Assembly: GCA_025201765.1 (NCBI GenBank)
Contig: MU623346.1
Span: forward strand, 434,001 to 498,000
Length of the DNA stretch: 64,000 nt
Origin: Daldinia sp. FL1419
Taxonomy: Eukaryota > Ascomycota > Sordariomycetes > Xylariales > Hypoxylaceae
Direction of reading: 5' to 3'
In this document: piece after piece, positions 1 to 12,000 of the stretch
How the letters are laid out: each line of letters opens with the position of its first letter
How positions within the stretch are numbered: the first letter of the stretch is position 1
Program-made: the position numbers and the translations under genes
Notes under the pieces: model-generated
Databases searched by the model: none
What the model saw: the letters and a program-made list of their open reading frames with translations, nothing else
Told to the model about the DNA's origin: nothing

Positions 1-1290
1 GAACGCAAGTCCGAACGCGGAGTTGAACGCGAAGAAAACGAGGCCCATCTGCGTTCCAATAAGAGGCGAGATTCCTTGACCGTGCTTCCGTCCTTGCTGG
101 GTCCAGGTAGCGAAACGCTTAGCAACTTGGGATTCGGCACCGCACGCAATGACCATACGGATAGCCGAGAAAGCCTCGTTGGCTACCGAAGATGACTTTG
201 TCTCTGCTCTGGTGACTTGGGTCGTCTTCTTGACGTAGAACGGGACGATGATACCTACAACGATGAAGATGAAGAGAAGAACGGAGCACGTTACTAGAGC
301 AAGAGCCCAATTATAGACGAAGGCGATGATGGTGGCGGCAATGATCATCACAACGAACTCGACGAAAACTCCCAGTTTCTCCGAGATACCCAGCTGCAAG
401 GTGTTTGCCGTGGTCGTGATCGTCCCGGCAGCAGCACCGGAGGGCATCGAGTCAAGGACATGAATCGTTTGGCTGAATAGACAACGGAGATAATCGTGTC
501 TGATGGCTGCAGACATCCGAATACCAATCAATCTATAGGCGAACTATTCCCGTGAGTAGATGCTCCAAATGCTTAGTGCTGGCTGTTATAATACCTTGTT
601 GATGTAAGTGAGAGTGAATCTTGCAAGAAACAGAATGAAGATGTATAATCTTGTATAGTATCAGCAGCTAATTCACGGCGTTATATGGCACTGAAGGTAC
701 ACATACGCATTCTTGTTAAGAGCAGCTCGAAACTGATCCTCCGTCTTCGTAGGTTGGGGGAGAAAGTAGCCATTGAAGTCGCCAACAAGGGCACCTATTA
801 GACCGATAAGCATCTACAGCAAATTGGCGTCCATATCTAGATCAAAGCCTTACCGAACACAATGTTCATCAATGGAAGAGTCTATGGTTTACATAAGTCT
901 ATTAGTATACTACGTTTTTCAGTTTTAGTCAGAGAATTATACTTACGACACCTGAACCCCCGGCTGCTACAACAGCAGCAACCATGAGCACGAAATCCCA
1001 GAAAGTGGCATATTTAAAAATCCTCTAAACCAGAGTTAGTAAATACCTAGTTAATATTTAGATTTGTCGGCGGTAGTTGGCAAGAGACGAACAATATAGT
1101 CGCTAAAAACAGCCTCCCTCTCCGGTCGTAACTTAGCATCGCGTTGCGCCTTCTCCTCGTCCGTAGTCGTATTAATCGCACGATCAGTAGACGCCGTAGT
1201 AGGCGGCGCCGTCTTTTCGTCGACGGCGGTCGATTCTAAAGTCGCCTTATGGTCTATCGAATCTGACCCCATCGTGTGGCGAACCAACAA
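1..1290 (-). CDS. ABC-B (MDR/P-glycoprotein-like) multidrug transporter, 5' part, runs off the left edge
   Basis: Exports hydrophobic compounds across a membrane using ATP, by family. Six exons join exactly in frame: 1290-1093, 1024-947, 881-854, 794-707, 649-595 and 543-1 (330 residues visible). The first ~65 residues are a charged cytosolic leader. Then come the conserved ABCB opening (RIFKYATFWDF, PLMNIVFG, ALVGDFNGYF) and the first transmembrane helices, including LTYINK / FAYRLIGIRMSAAIR and a helix pair near 240-360. The stretch with SAIRMVIACGAE is the usual coupling-helix region of the first membrane domain. Both nucleotide-binding domains lie outside the window, so Walker motifs cannot be checked. 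The third exon is only 28 nt, and intron 1 uses a weak donor (GTTCGT). An alternative start is the Met at 1272. The family assignment is secure; the substrate is unknown. Confidence 0.9.
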
Positions 1291-1822
1291 CTTATCCTTA
1301 CGTACGCACGAAGTCGTTGGAAGTCATAAGGATAAAAAATAGGGCCCCGGCTAGGACTTTATTTATTTTGGACAAAACGTGGTAGCCTGGTCCCCGGGAA
1401 GGCGACGATGGACGGAGAATTGGAATTGGGGGGGTGTTGTGCCAAGGAATCCGGGCTAATGAACCCAACCGAGATGAAACAGTCAGCTACTATGTAGGTA
1501 ATAAACTATAATGCGGGTTGTATCCTTCGTTCTTTCTTTCTCTTCTCAGCCCGTAGCCGTAGCCGTACCCTTACAAGGTTTATATTATGTAAATGCACGT
1601 CAAAAAGGCAGAAAGGCGAGTCTACTGACACTGCAGGGAACGGGATAGGCCCAGTAGGGGGGCGAGAGGGAAGGGTAACCCGCTTTTAGGGAGACTCTGG
1701 CCGAATCAAAAGGGGCAGAATGGAAATTGGATTCGATCAACTAGGTAAATAGGCAATGTCATATTTTTATTTTTTGGTAGTTACATAACATGACGGTTAC
1801 GGTCGACTTCACATATGTGTTG

Positions 1823-1824
<2 letters not shown>

Positions 1825-1867
<43 letters not shown>
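1825..1867. repeat. CT dinucleotide tract
   Basis: Almost perfect CT/TC repeat of about 40 bases with two T insertions, followed by A/T-rich trinucleotide-like repeats. It lies in the spacer about 0.5 kb upstream of the ABC transporter start. Confidence 0.9.
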
Positions 1868-1872
<5 letters not shown>

Positions 1873-3156
1873 ATCAAAAAAATAATAAAAATAATAATGA
1901 TAATAATGATAATAATCCTTCTGCCTTAAACGACGTTTCCAGAAACCCGCGTCACGCTACGAGTCCGGTATCCATCGTAGATCTAACCGAAAAGTTCTAG
2001 ACCAATTACCCGTCGTTGCAAAATTCTCTAAATACGGCGTATCCCACGCTACGGCCACGGGGAGTACAGACGAGTTTGTTCCAGCGTTGGAGTGTGGGTA
2101 GCTTCGGGGTTCATAAGGGATCCGGACCCCGAACCGAACCTGGTCCCAAATCTAAAAACCCGAAATCTACCTTGCCATTCGTCTTGTCTAACCTAGTGTA
2201 GGGTGTAGGGTGCAGGGTAGGGACAAAGATTGAGTACCCTACGCTAGATTTCATGGACCCTGTAAAACCAAATATATACGTCGTACTAGTAGTAATCGCT
2301 GCATATACCACTACTACTACCTGGTTGTCTAGTATAGACGTCAACGTCAACGATGATCGGTCTAATTTTATCTTAAACGGCAGCCTTATCATGCAACTCA
2401 ACCCATCCCGACAATGCGCAATACGGTGTATTCATTCATTCATCCATCCATCCATCATCTCCTTCGACCCGTCTACACTACTTACTCTCTGCTACCAGCA
2501 CTACACTATTCACGCAGCTACGGAATCTATCGACGAACCCGAACGACCGAACCCTTCGTTTCGCAGTGAATTTGTACGTCTCCTGAACTAATTAACGAGG
2601 ACAGGGAGTCGGCAAATGCATTGAAGCTGGCCCTACCGCATCGTACTAACACCCGACGTGGCCTAGTCCGAGCCCCATGTCCACTTTGATATATATATTA
2701 TACTACCTACTACCTACTAGTCATCGGTGAAAGGCGACTTCCACTATCCATTTAATCTAACTACCACCGGATCTCACATAGAACCTAACCGTACTCAATT
2801 GACGAAAATAACACGGCTGAATGAATAGATGAGCACTAGTGACTCGTCAACTATAGTATTAGTATAGTATAGTCTTGCAACAGACCGACTGTAATCCTCA
2901 TCGTACAAAAGACCTACGATCAATGACAACAGCGTGATCAGAATTACTCAGTGTCTGCACTAGGAGCCATCCTCCTCGATGGATCCAAGCAGTAGTATTA
3001 CCGTGCATGTGGTAGCATATAGATGTATGTAGCATCTAAGCCTTGGCACTTATATTAGCATAGGCCAGTCTACAGTCCAGTCCAGGACGGTGGATCTCCG
3101 CAATGACCACGACCCATCCGATGCGATGAAGATTCTACAAAAATGGATATAATCGC

Positions 3157-3190
3157 GATCAGCCTACGGATCAGCCTACGGATCAGCTTA
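3157..3190. repeat. 12-bp tandem repeat, about 2.8 copies
   Basis: The unit GATCAGCCTACG occurs twice perfectly, followed by a partial third copy. It is intergenic with no obvious function. Confidence 0.85.
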
Positions 3191-3611
3191 CAAAATATTC
3201 AGGGGAACTCCAAGTCTCGTCTTCTTCGCTAATGCAGGACACAGACCGAATACGATTCGCAAGCTAGGTATCTTACACTAAAGCATAAGATGACATTGCT
3301 TTCTATACACTAGAAATATCGGTGGCAGACCCAATTAGTTGTTCCGCGCCCGCCCATATTCGGAGATCCCACGTTTTAAGGAGATCAGCTTTTTTTTTTT
3401 TTGCCTTATTCGTTTCGTTCCTTGTCCCACCCAAGCTTGATATTCTCCTACGCCCCTTGCCAGTAGTCTAGTCAACACCGCACGCGGCGGATTACGCCAA
3501 TGCAAGACCAAAAATTAACTATCGGGGGAAGAGATCAGTGGGTTGCTCGCTCTATGGGAAGTCTGCAAGACTACCCGAAATCTATCGCTAGAACGCCATG
3601 CCGATATCTAC

Positions 3612-5604
3612 TTACAACTTGTTAGGGGGCGCGGCCGATGTCATCGGCCACTGGTAACCTGTGGCGTCGCTAAACTTGTATCCGTACGACGATGTGAAGT
3701 CGTCAAGGACCGCCGGTCCTCGCGAGCCTATTAAGCAGGTAAGTCAATGCGTGCTCGACGTAACAAGGGCAATTCGGGTTCTCTACTCACCATAGGGGTA
3801 TTCCATCGGGACAATCTCCTTGTTGTCATCTAGGTAGTGTAGCAGGGGAGTAAAGATCCTCCAGCTAGCGTCAAGTTCGTCATCTCTAACAAAGTTGGAG
3901 TGGTCACCCTTGAGCGCATCCAGAATTAGCGACTCGTACGCCTCGGGGATCTTTAAGTCGGAGAATCGTCGTCGGTAAGTTAAATCAAGTTCTGTCACCA
4001 CCGTTTGCATGCTCAATCCAGGCAGCTTAGAGTTCATCTTAATGTAAACACTTTCGTTGGGCTGGATGCGCATCACGAGTTCGTTTCGGGGAATGTCCTT
4101 AAAGATACCGCTAGTAACGTCTTTGAACTGAATCCGAATCTCCGTCTTCTGCTCGTTCAGGGCCTTGCCTGCCTTCATAATAAACGGAACACCGTCCCAC
4201 CTCTCATTCTTGATGTAAGCAACCAGAGCACAGAAGGTTGGGCATCGCGACTCCTTGGGAACCGTGTCATCCTCCTTGTAAGAAGGCTTGCTACCGTCAA
4301 GACTTTTTCCGTACTGGCCGATAATGACGTTCTTAGGCTCGATAGCGGGGATACCTCGTAGCACACGAACCTTCTCGTCACGAATATCCTCTGCCGAGAA
4401 AGAGATAGGTCGCTCCATGGCTAGCAACGTCAAAACCTGTAGCAGATGGTTTTGCATAACGTCTCGAATAATTCCAAACTCATCGAAATAACCACCACGA
4501 CCCTCCGTACCAAAGGGCTCTTTAAATGTAATCTGGACATTGTCTATGTGGTGTCGGTTCCACGTAGCGCCGAAGAACTCGTTACCGAATCTAAGAATTA
4601 GAATATTCTTGACCATCTCCTTTCCGAGGTAGTGGTCAATACGGAACAGCTCATCCTCCTTCCAGTCAGGCTCCAGCGACCTTTGTAGCTCGCGAGAGCT
4701 AGCAAGATCCTTTCCGAAGGGCTTCTCGACCTAGTTGCGTAGGAATGTTAGAAATGTGATTCGAGACGCTACAGCAAAAGGGGTGTCCTTACAATAACTC
4801 GCGCAATACCCTTGGGAGGGTAGCAACATCTCTTCAAGTGCTGAGAGACGATGGTAAATACGCTAGGGGGTAGGGCCATGTAAAAGAGGCGGTGCGTTTC
4901 ATGTCGACCGTCCTCGAGCTTCTCAAGGTGAGCATTGAGGTTCAAGAAGGACTCGTCCTGGTCGTATTGGCCAGATACGTAGCTGCAGTGCTCACAGAAC
5001 TCTGCCAATTGCTTCTCCAAATCCTTAGTAGGGGTCTTGATGTATGACTTGACTCGCTTGAGGTATTCCTCATGGTCCATCTTTGTTCGCGCATATCCGA
5101 CAATCTTAACATCTTTAGGGAGGAATTGGTTGCGGTACTTCCGAGTGCGTTAGTTCTTAATCCGCCACGCCGGGCACGTCGGATAAGGTATAATTACTTA
5201 CAAGACCAAAAAGAGCAGGGAACTGTGATAATTGAGTTAGCTAGAGAGCTTCAAACGCAGTAAAATAGCCGTTTCGTTACGTACCGTCTTCTTCTTTGCA
5301 AGATCTCCTGATGCGCCGAGGACCACGATGACCGTGTTGTCCTTTAGCTCCACACCGCTGTTGGGAAGACATTGTCAGTATGTAAAGTAGTCTATATCGA
5401 AAGAAGGGTGAACCCGTGTGCATGATTCCGTATTTTCTATTCCCTTTAAGCAAGAGAGAGAAAGAAAGAGAGAGAGAGTTACGCAATCGAAGCTTTCGCA
5501 AGCGCGATCCCGAAGCTATACCTCGATTTGATAACTCGGATTTGATGATAGAATGGCGGGGCGGGGGCGGGGTATTTGTGAGCTTACCTTGCTGGGGAAT
5601 CCAT
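3612..5604 (-). CDS. zwf1: Glucose-6-phosphate 1-dehydrogenase
   Basis: Cytosolic enzyme of the oxidative pentose phosphate pathway: glucose-6-phosphate + NADP+ gives 6-phosphogluconolactone + NADPH. Six exons close in frame to 503 aa, normal for the family: 5604-5588, 5357-5285, 5222-5202, 5137-4793, 4730-3791 and 3727-3612. Exon 1 encodes only MDSPA plus two bases of a Ser codon. The next exons give VELKDNTVIVVLG, then the nucleotide-binding loop GASGDLAKKKT (residues 20-30). The signature RIDHYLGK is at 182-189, with the preceding EKPFGKD at 154-160. The C terminus ends in QWPMTSAAPPNKL, typical of fungal enzymes. I chose this start because it makes the 17-nt first exon join the conserved region in frame with good splice sites. 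The first exon and the 21-nt third exon (FPALFGL) would be easy to miss in automatic annotation. Confidence 0.96.
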
Positions 5605-8275
5605 TGCGACTGGTTTGCCTTTAGGGCAAGATAATTATAGTAAAGAGGGAAATAACTAGCAATGAGTGAGTAGGAGAGAGGTATTTCTGTAGTTTGGAAG
5701 AAGGATGTAGTGAGAATATGAGAAGGACCGAGTAAAAGGCGAAGGGACCAAGGCGTTGAAGGAAAGGTAAATGTCTGGGTCAACTGGTTGGTTAGGTAGG
5801 TTGGCACTGGATTGACCGGGCGGGACGGACGAATAGCTTGTCGGCCACAGGCGGTAATTGTTTGTTAAGGCCGATATCAGGCCCATCAGGATGCGCTTAC
5901 CTTGTCTCCTACCTTGGGTAGGTACTTGTTTAGGTGGCTAAGAGTGGGTTTGGGCCCTTCGAGATATGTCATCAAAAGCTTGCACATATGTATTAGTATA
6001 GCGCTATTTTCACGGTCTAAGCACTTTATAATATATAACGCCCGCAACTCTAAACTCTTTTCGGATAATGATGTATTGTTATTCAACTTTGCTTTTGTTG
6101 TTTCTCACCAACCCAAATACTTAAAAAACGCCCGCACACAACATCTTTACGTGTCGATAGAAGGAGGGGGAAAAAGAAAAAAGAAACTTTAGCTATTGGT
6201 CTTGTAAAAATCTATCATTCCACCCACCACCTTCATTTCAGCAATTGTATACTCCTATTACACTGTATCAGTAAGCGGACGTCAAATACATGCATCCAGC
6301 TGGAAGAATGAAGATTTTATTGACGTATGTATTACCTGCTTATAATAGCATCGTGGTACCTTGATCGCTTCTACCGCTGCTGACCAATAGGCATCGGTAG
6401 TAAAAGCGAAAATGTCCGAGAACGGATTAAAACTGGCCGTAGCAGTGGCGAATGGACTCGCACTATCTAAGTAGCATCTAGTGGGGAGTCGATGAGAGCT
6501 TACCTCTTTAAAATCCTTCCCTTACAGCTGCTGCTTGGACCTCCTACTTGAAGCAAAGCTGTCTCAACTCTCACTTAAAAGCTTACTTTATTATTACCAG
6601 CTTGGGGACGGTTAGGTCGGTCCATTGGTGGAGAACAGACTATTGCTGCGTCGGCCGCGGGGTAATTTTGATACTCAACGGAAGGGTCCTGCGGCCGCGG
6701 GGCGAGCGAGCGACTCTTGTTGCATCCCGTGGGATTTTATGGATTTTGTGTAAGCCTCCATTCTCGCTGAGCAGCTTCCCACCACGCCCCCGGCAGATAT
6801 TTTATTCAGCTATTCCTAAGCCATACCTCCTTCCTTTATATTTTATACCTTGTAAGTAGTAAAAGACAATCGTGGCAAGAAACGTAGAAATAGCATCACC
6901 TGGCTTAATACATGGTTGCAACGGTATGGTGGTAAAGTGAGCCTCTTGCAGCGGTCACACCTACTTGGCGTTCGAAATGTGTGAGGGATTATTGATAGCC
7001 TAGTAATGAGGCGGAAAGGAGGGCGTGTAGTGCCGCTGTATCACACGGAAGGCCGCGGCACGAACCTCGACAGGGTGATTTACTGTAATAAACACCAATT
7101 CGCCTCCCAAACGAGGTGTAGCATCGCGAAGACTCGAGTAGCTGAATGTTGTGTCCGCCAATCCTTCGTCCCTCGGTATTTAGGTAGGTATGGGATGGGC
7201 GTCGGTGTCTAAGACCCGGCGTCTAAGACCCGGCAACAACTCATTTAAATTTCGAATGCTGACGACTTGAGACATGGCAATAGTAGTTCATCGTACAGCT
7301 AATGGTACAGCTAGCATGAGATGAAAATAATACCGGATTGGTGTTCGTCAACACTCCAATTTATTAACCGCTCGGCCCCAACTTCGAGTGGCACAAATGG
7401 CCAAACTGCATGCATAGGTAGACTCTTGTATGGTATAGAGGTCGGGTAGTTGTATGCAACGTAGGTAAGTCATCTGTTGAGAGTGACCCTGTACTGCATG
7501 CCATCGAAAAGGTAGGCAATTACATTTGCAGTTAGTTAACCTAGATGGTTAATAGTTGGATACCATGTGTGTCTACTGTGTAACATCCAAGAGCTTGCGA
7601 TCTCGCGGAATTAGGTGGAGATAAGATTTCTGCAGTGTTACCGATTAAGTCCGATTCAAGAAATAACTACTACTGCGGGTTCCGATATCGTTTGGTTGAA
7701 GTTTTAGGTGACCGGCGTAGAGTTAGAAGTTTATGTGCTATAATGATTCCTCTTTGTCTTCTTAATGCTCATACTAGATAGCTTTACCAAATGGAAGTCT
7801 TGTGAGTTTGGATCGGACGTCTCGGGACATTGTGCGGAGAGCTTTTTAATTTATAAGCTACCTAGGTACCTAGGTACTAACCTAGGTAACAGTACTTCGG
7901 TACTTAACTTCGGTGTAGTGGGGTTGTGAAAGATGGGGGCCCCTTTCCATTGATCCGTCCGGGATACGTGGGGCAGCGGACCATTGAAAACCCCAAGCCA
8001 CATGTGGCTAGATAACTAAAATTCATCAGCCACCACACCAAAGTCAAAAAATTGTTTTTTCTGTGGTTGTAACAGGGCTTCGCTTAGCCCTTTCGCACCA
8101 ATCCACCTCCATCAATCAACCTCCATCGTCAAGCCTAACCCACCTTGAGATTTGGTCATCACAACATTCGACGACAGAAACTCGCCCAGCGTACAAAGGT
8201 CTTCTTCTGCGAAAGACTTCTCCCGGATTCCAGTACCATATCGGATTTCTGAGAGCCGTGGAAAACTCAGTCAAG
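5605..8275. other. Divergent spacer between G6PD and eL33
   Basis: About 2.7 kb separating two divergently transcribed housekeeping genes. I see no gene with a recognisable product. It contains GC-rich islets (6650-6720) and a cluster of CCTAGGTA words at 7859-7890. The ~200 bases before 8276 are pyrimidine-rich and probably the eL33 leader and promoter. Confidence 0.55.
7859..7890. repeat. Cluster of palindromic CCTAGGTA-type words
   Basis: Three CCTAGGTA units in 30 bases, the first two overlapping as TACCTAGGTACCTAGGTA. The same word or close variants recur in many spacers of the window: 17829-17865, 27172-27183, 30170-30195, 34441-34475, 41412-41432, 54753-54765, 59711-59756 and 59840-59868. 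Confidence 0.8.
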
Positions 8276-9056
8276 ATGCCTTCCGAAGCAGGTCACAGAT
8301 GTAAGTGCTGCGATTTATCTACGAATATCTTGAATTTACGGGTTACTCCGATGCTATCGCGGTCGCGTAAAGCACTTGCTTTCGCGCCTCGTAATTTAAT
8401 AGCCTCAGTTTGTTTAGGAGCAATTCAATTCTTGAGCATATACTAACTAACTTGTCTATAGTATACGTCAAGTGAGTTAACCTATAAATTAAATTACCCT
8501 CGAACCAAATTCATCGCGAGAAAGACCCGAAGTTTTCCCCCGACACCCCCGACCGCCCTTTTGGGTGGGAGTCACGACGACATGATTCAATCGCGCATAG
8601 AAAAGAGAATCAAGCAAAGACTGACTGGAGTTTGTAATCTAGGGGTCGTCACCTAAGCTACCAACGTAGCCGACACACCACCCACCCCAAGACGAGTTTG
8701 ATTAAGATCGAGGGTGTTGATGACACCAACGCCGCCAAGTAGGTTTAGGAACCACAATACACTAGATCAAATCAAACCTAACATATCTGGCGCAGCTTCT
8801 ACCTAGGAAAGAAGGTCGCGTACGTGTACAAGGGCCAAAAGGAGATCCGAGGAACTAAGATCCGTGTGATCTGGGGCAAGGTCACCCGACCTCACGGTAT
8901 GCCTTTTCCACTTGTATAACTACCCCGAGGAAATAGCATTGCTAATAGTTATATCTAGGCAACTCCGGCGTCGTCCGAGCGAAGTTCGCCACTCCTCTCC
9001 CCTCCAAGTCTTTCGGTGCTTCTGTTCGTATCATGCTCTACCCTTCGTCGATATAA
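8276..9056 (+). CDS. rpl33: 60S ribosomal protein eL33 (L33/L35a)
   Basis: Component of the large cytosolic ribosomal subunit. Five exons join in frame to 109 aa: 8276-8300, 8462-8471, 8643-8738, 8796-8896 and 8959-9056. The protein begins MPSEAGHRLYVKGRHLSYQR and continues through KTSLIKIEGVDDTNAA, FYLGKKVAYVYKGQKE, RGTKIRVIWGKVTRPHGNS and VVRAKFATPLPSKSFG, ending in RIMLYPSSI. This is the full fungal eL33 pattern and length. The second exon is a 10-nt microexon that completes Leu, gives Tyr-Val and starts Lys. Many introns near the 5' end are common for fungal ribosomal protein genes. Start and stop are unambiguous. Confidence 0.97.
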
Positions 9057-12000
9057 GATGGGTTAGGGCCGGAGTTGGTAGTGTGGACGGTTCTCATGAT
9101 TGGCTGCATCTGGGTTAGGCAAGGTATCAGGCTCCAGCCTTGCGTCTAGCATCAACAATTAAAAAGAAAGAATTCCTGCAAATTGCATGGAGTCTCGTCT
9201 GTGAATTGCTGATTTGGCATCGGTTTCCTTTTAACGAGAAAATGATATTCGATCCCCCCGGAGCCGGGAACGCGACAGAGGATGGATAGTTTTTGCACTT
9301 TCCTCCGGGTATTGCGATTAACCGACGATGTATCGAGGATGATTCAGGACGGGCGGAATCGGATATTCAACTCACGGAATGGATCAGATTGTCAAATATC
9401 AGTGGCATAGCTAATACATGCGTTACTTCATACACATTTTTACAAGCAATTTAGGGAATAAGATGGGTCCCAGGTCAAAAGGATTTGTGAAGCGGATGAC
9501 GCACGTGCTTATTTCAGCTCTTATATGTGACTTACTATATCCAGGTGTTTCAGACTCTCAAAAACCCTATATACGAAAATCCAAAGCCATCCTTAGATTG
9601 GGGGAAATCCAACACAAGCAGTGACATATGGGCTCGATCCTCAGCAGTTAAGGATGTATGATCCCGTGAAACCAAGGTCATGTGTGTGGTTAAGACGCTG
9701 CGAGAGCAGAACCCCATGCCTTGAATGGAGCAAGGATCATTCACAGATAGATTACCTGTATATGCGGACTCGAGCCGGCCAATCTATCTCAGGACAGCCA
9801 AAGCCACCAGGTCACACCTGCTTTCCATACAAGAACTAACAGCCCAAATGCTACAGGTCAGTGCACAGTAAATCGAGAAACCGAGGGGTAGCTACGGCAG
9901 GTTACGTGCAGCGGGCGTCGGGACGAGAAGGGGTGCGGGCGGGAGGTTCGCGATATGCGGGATAACGCACCAAGGTAGGCACCCGCGCCCGCGGGGCCGG
10001 AGTTTTATTAATAAGCTGCAGGCGATTGTCTAGGTGTAGATAGATTAGGTAGATAGGTAAACGACTCGATGCCCCCCCTTTCTTCGCGAGGTACGTAAGC
10101 TCCCGTGAGGGCTTAAGGGGGAGGGTTTGGGTCCTGGCATGACCCTGGGATAGGATGGGGTTGGGTTGGGGTTTATGTATGTGTTTCTTGGTATGGCGGG
10201 TTATGTTTGCTTAGATGGGATTTGAAGGGATCTGGAAGTTGGAAGTTCAGATTTAGAGAGGATGCGGTGTCTGTTGCTGAGAGGCTTTGGGATAGGGGAG
10301 TTTGAGAGCGTGTTGGTGCTTGGGGGAGGCTCTCTTGTTGGACAGGCTGAGGGTTAATTGTTGCTTCGCTCTGGCTGTAAAGAGGATGATCTATTTCTTA
10401 CTTGATGAAGGTATACAGGCAGCCACTTGGTCTGCTGGCACTGCTGTTTCATCTACGCGGAACTGGAGCTTAGTATTTCATGCACGGCATACATCAGATA
10501 CTGCATAAGGCTGGCTACAGATCTTCAAACGTTCAACTAGGCATATGGTATAATATCCAAGTCCCTTGATGTCCAAACTACCATAGCGGAATTCTCAGTT
10601 CTTGATATCCTAACTAGATATTCCCACCAAAGGCCTACCGTCTAGGTTAGGAGATTTGTATACTCGCTTCGGACGTCCGTACATGTTATACTATTCGACT
10701 ACGATATGTCGTTTACTTCCCCACGATCACGAGCAGATCACAGGTACTATATCACATGGCGTACAATACCAATTCAGCGGCAGAATCCCGAGATGCCCGA
10801 TATCAATCAAATAATGACTAATAAACAACATGCATACTCGTGATCCAATGGCCTCGGTCGAGGTTGAAGTTGATATTGGTAGCCAATATCAAACGCCCGG
10901 TAGTTGTTCCACAGACCCCAAAGCATCTAATCACGTGAAGCGAATACCAGAAACTGGTTAACGGCGGGCAGCTAATACCAGTTATTTTCCTTATCGCTTA
11001 GCCGTCGCGTGGAGAGGGCGCGCGGGCGTGTTCGGCCTTTCGCATCTGCAAGATCAACTGCACATACTGACCGGCAGGGGACCCCAGCGTACGGAGGCGA
11101 AAGGTAGGCTATGTATATCCCATAGGGGTGCATCTTGCCATCTGAAAGAAAATTAACTATATGTTCGGACGGGTGAAACCTTGATTTCCGGATGGTTAGG
11201 GTTGCAGCACCCGCAACCTAGGAGAGGTGATAGACATTTGTGGCTTCGGATAACTAGAAGGCAACTTTTTTTTTTGAGTTGTCTTACTCGCTGGCCTTTT
11301 TTCTATCAAGAGGATCTGGTGTATGAGAATAAGCCGATATCTGTGGGTGTGTGTGTGTGCCAGATGCCAATGCAGAGTTGCATTGGGGGCTTACCGCGCG
11401 GCCAATACACCACCAGTACCAGTATTTCCTCTATCGGTAGGGTTTCCAAAAATGAGAGATCAGGCTGCATATGGCTGCCTCTAGTTAGGACTGGTTGAGA
11501 AAGACCTACATTGTAGGTGAAAATCTTTCCCGCGTCTCGATATTGTTTATTTTTTTCTCGATACGAACTTACATGGCAGCCTAAACGCGTCTCGTCTTAT
11601 CTTACTCATATAGTAAGTAGTATTGATGCTTCAATTTCGAGTAAGCGCCTGCGTTGGTTAATTATTGTCGTGATCGTATTCTGCTTCTCTTCATGCATGG
11701 GGTAGCCATGTAGGTTATTTAGGAGTCGAGCCCGCTTGGTAGAAATTTCTACGAGGGAAAAGAAAAGATTCGATGTTCGGGAGAGACGGATGCATATGCT
11801 GTCTCCCCATGCAGGTTGCACTTTTAGTTAGGACGAGACAGCTGCACTCTTTTGAGTTTGGTTCCAACTTAAGCCCACCGACGCCTATCAGGGGTTGAGG
11901 GGATTGGCTAGGTAAACGGACTAGACTCTTCTTAGGCCATTCGTTGCCGTGTCACGAATCACACAAATACGACCTCGCCCAAGTAGCTTCAGACCGACCT

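Larger units (their letters stand above)
1291..3611. other. Intergenic spacer between the ABC transporter start and the G6PD stop
   Basis: About 2.3 kb with no recognisable gene. It holds low-complexity DNA: a CT tract near 1826-1866, AATAAT-type runs near 1877-1915, CATC/CATT steps near 2432-2455, a 12-bp direct repeat at 3157-3190 and a T12 run at 3391-3402. Short open frames here are full of low-complexity residues and show no family signature. The part just upstream of 1290 should contain the transporter promoter. Confidence 0.6.

Noticed and set aside
2111..2591. Overlapping open frames of 96 and 112 codons on opposite strands
   Set aside because: Low-complexity Thr/Val/Ile/Ser translation of repeated trinucleotides, no conserved motif, no plausible splice partners.
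5277..5807. 176-codon minus-strand open frame over the 5' end of G6PD
   Set aside because: It reads through introns and exon 2 in the wrong frame (MSSQQRCGAKGQHGHRG). The correct frame gives VELKDNTVIVVLGASGD.
6548..6859. 103-codon plus-strand open frame
   Set aside because: Crosses GC-rich and AT-rich patches with no conserved motif; sits in the divergent G6PD/eL33 spacer.
9600..9700. tRNA-like B-box (GGGCTCGATCCTC)
   Set aside because: Could not be folded by eye into a cloverleaf with an acceptor stem and anticodon arm; no matching A-box upstream.
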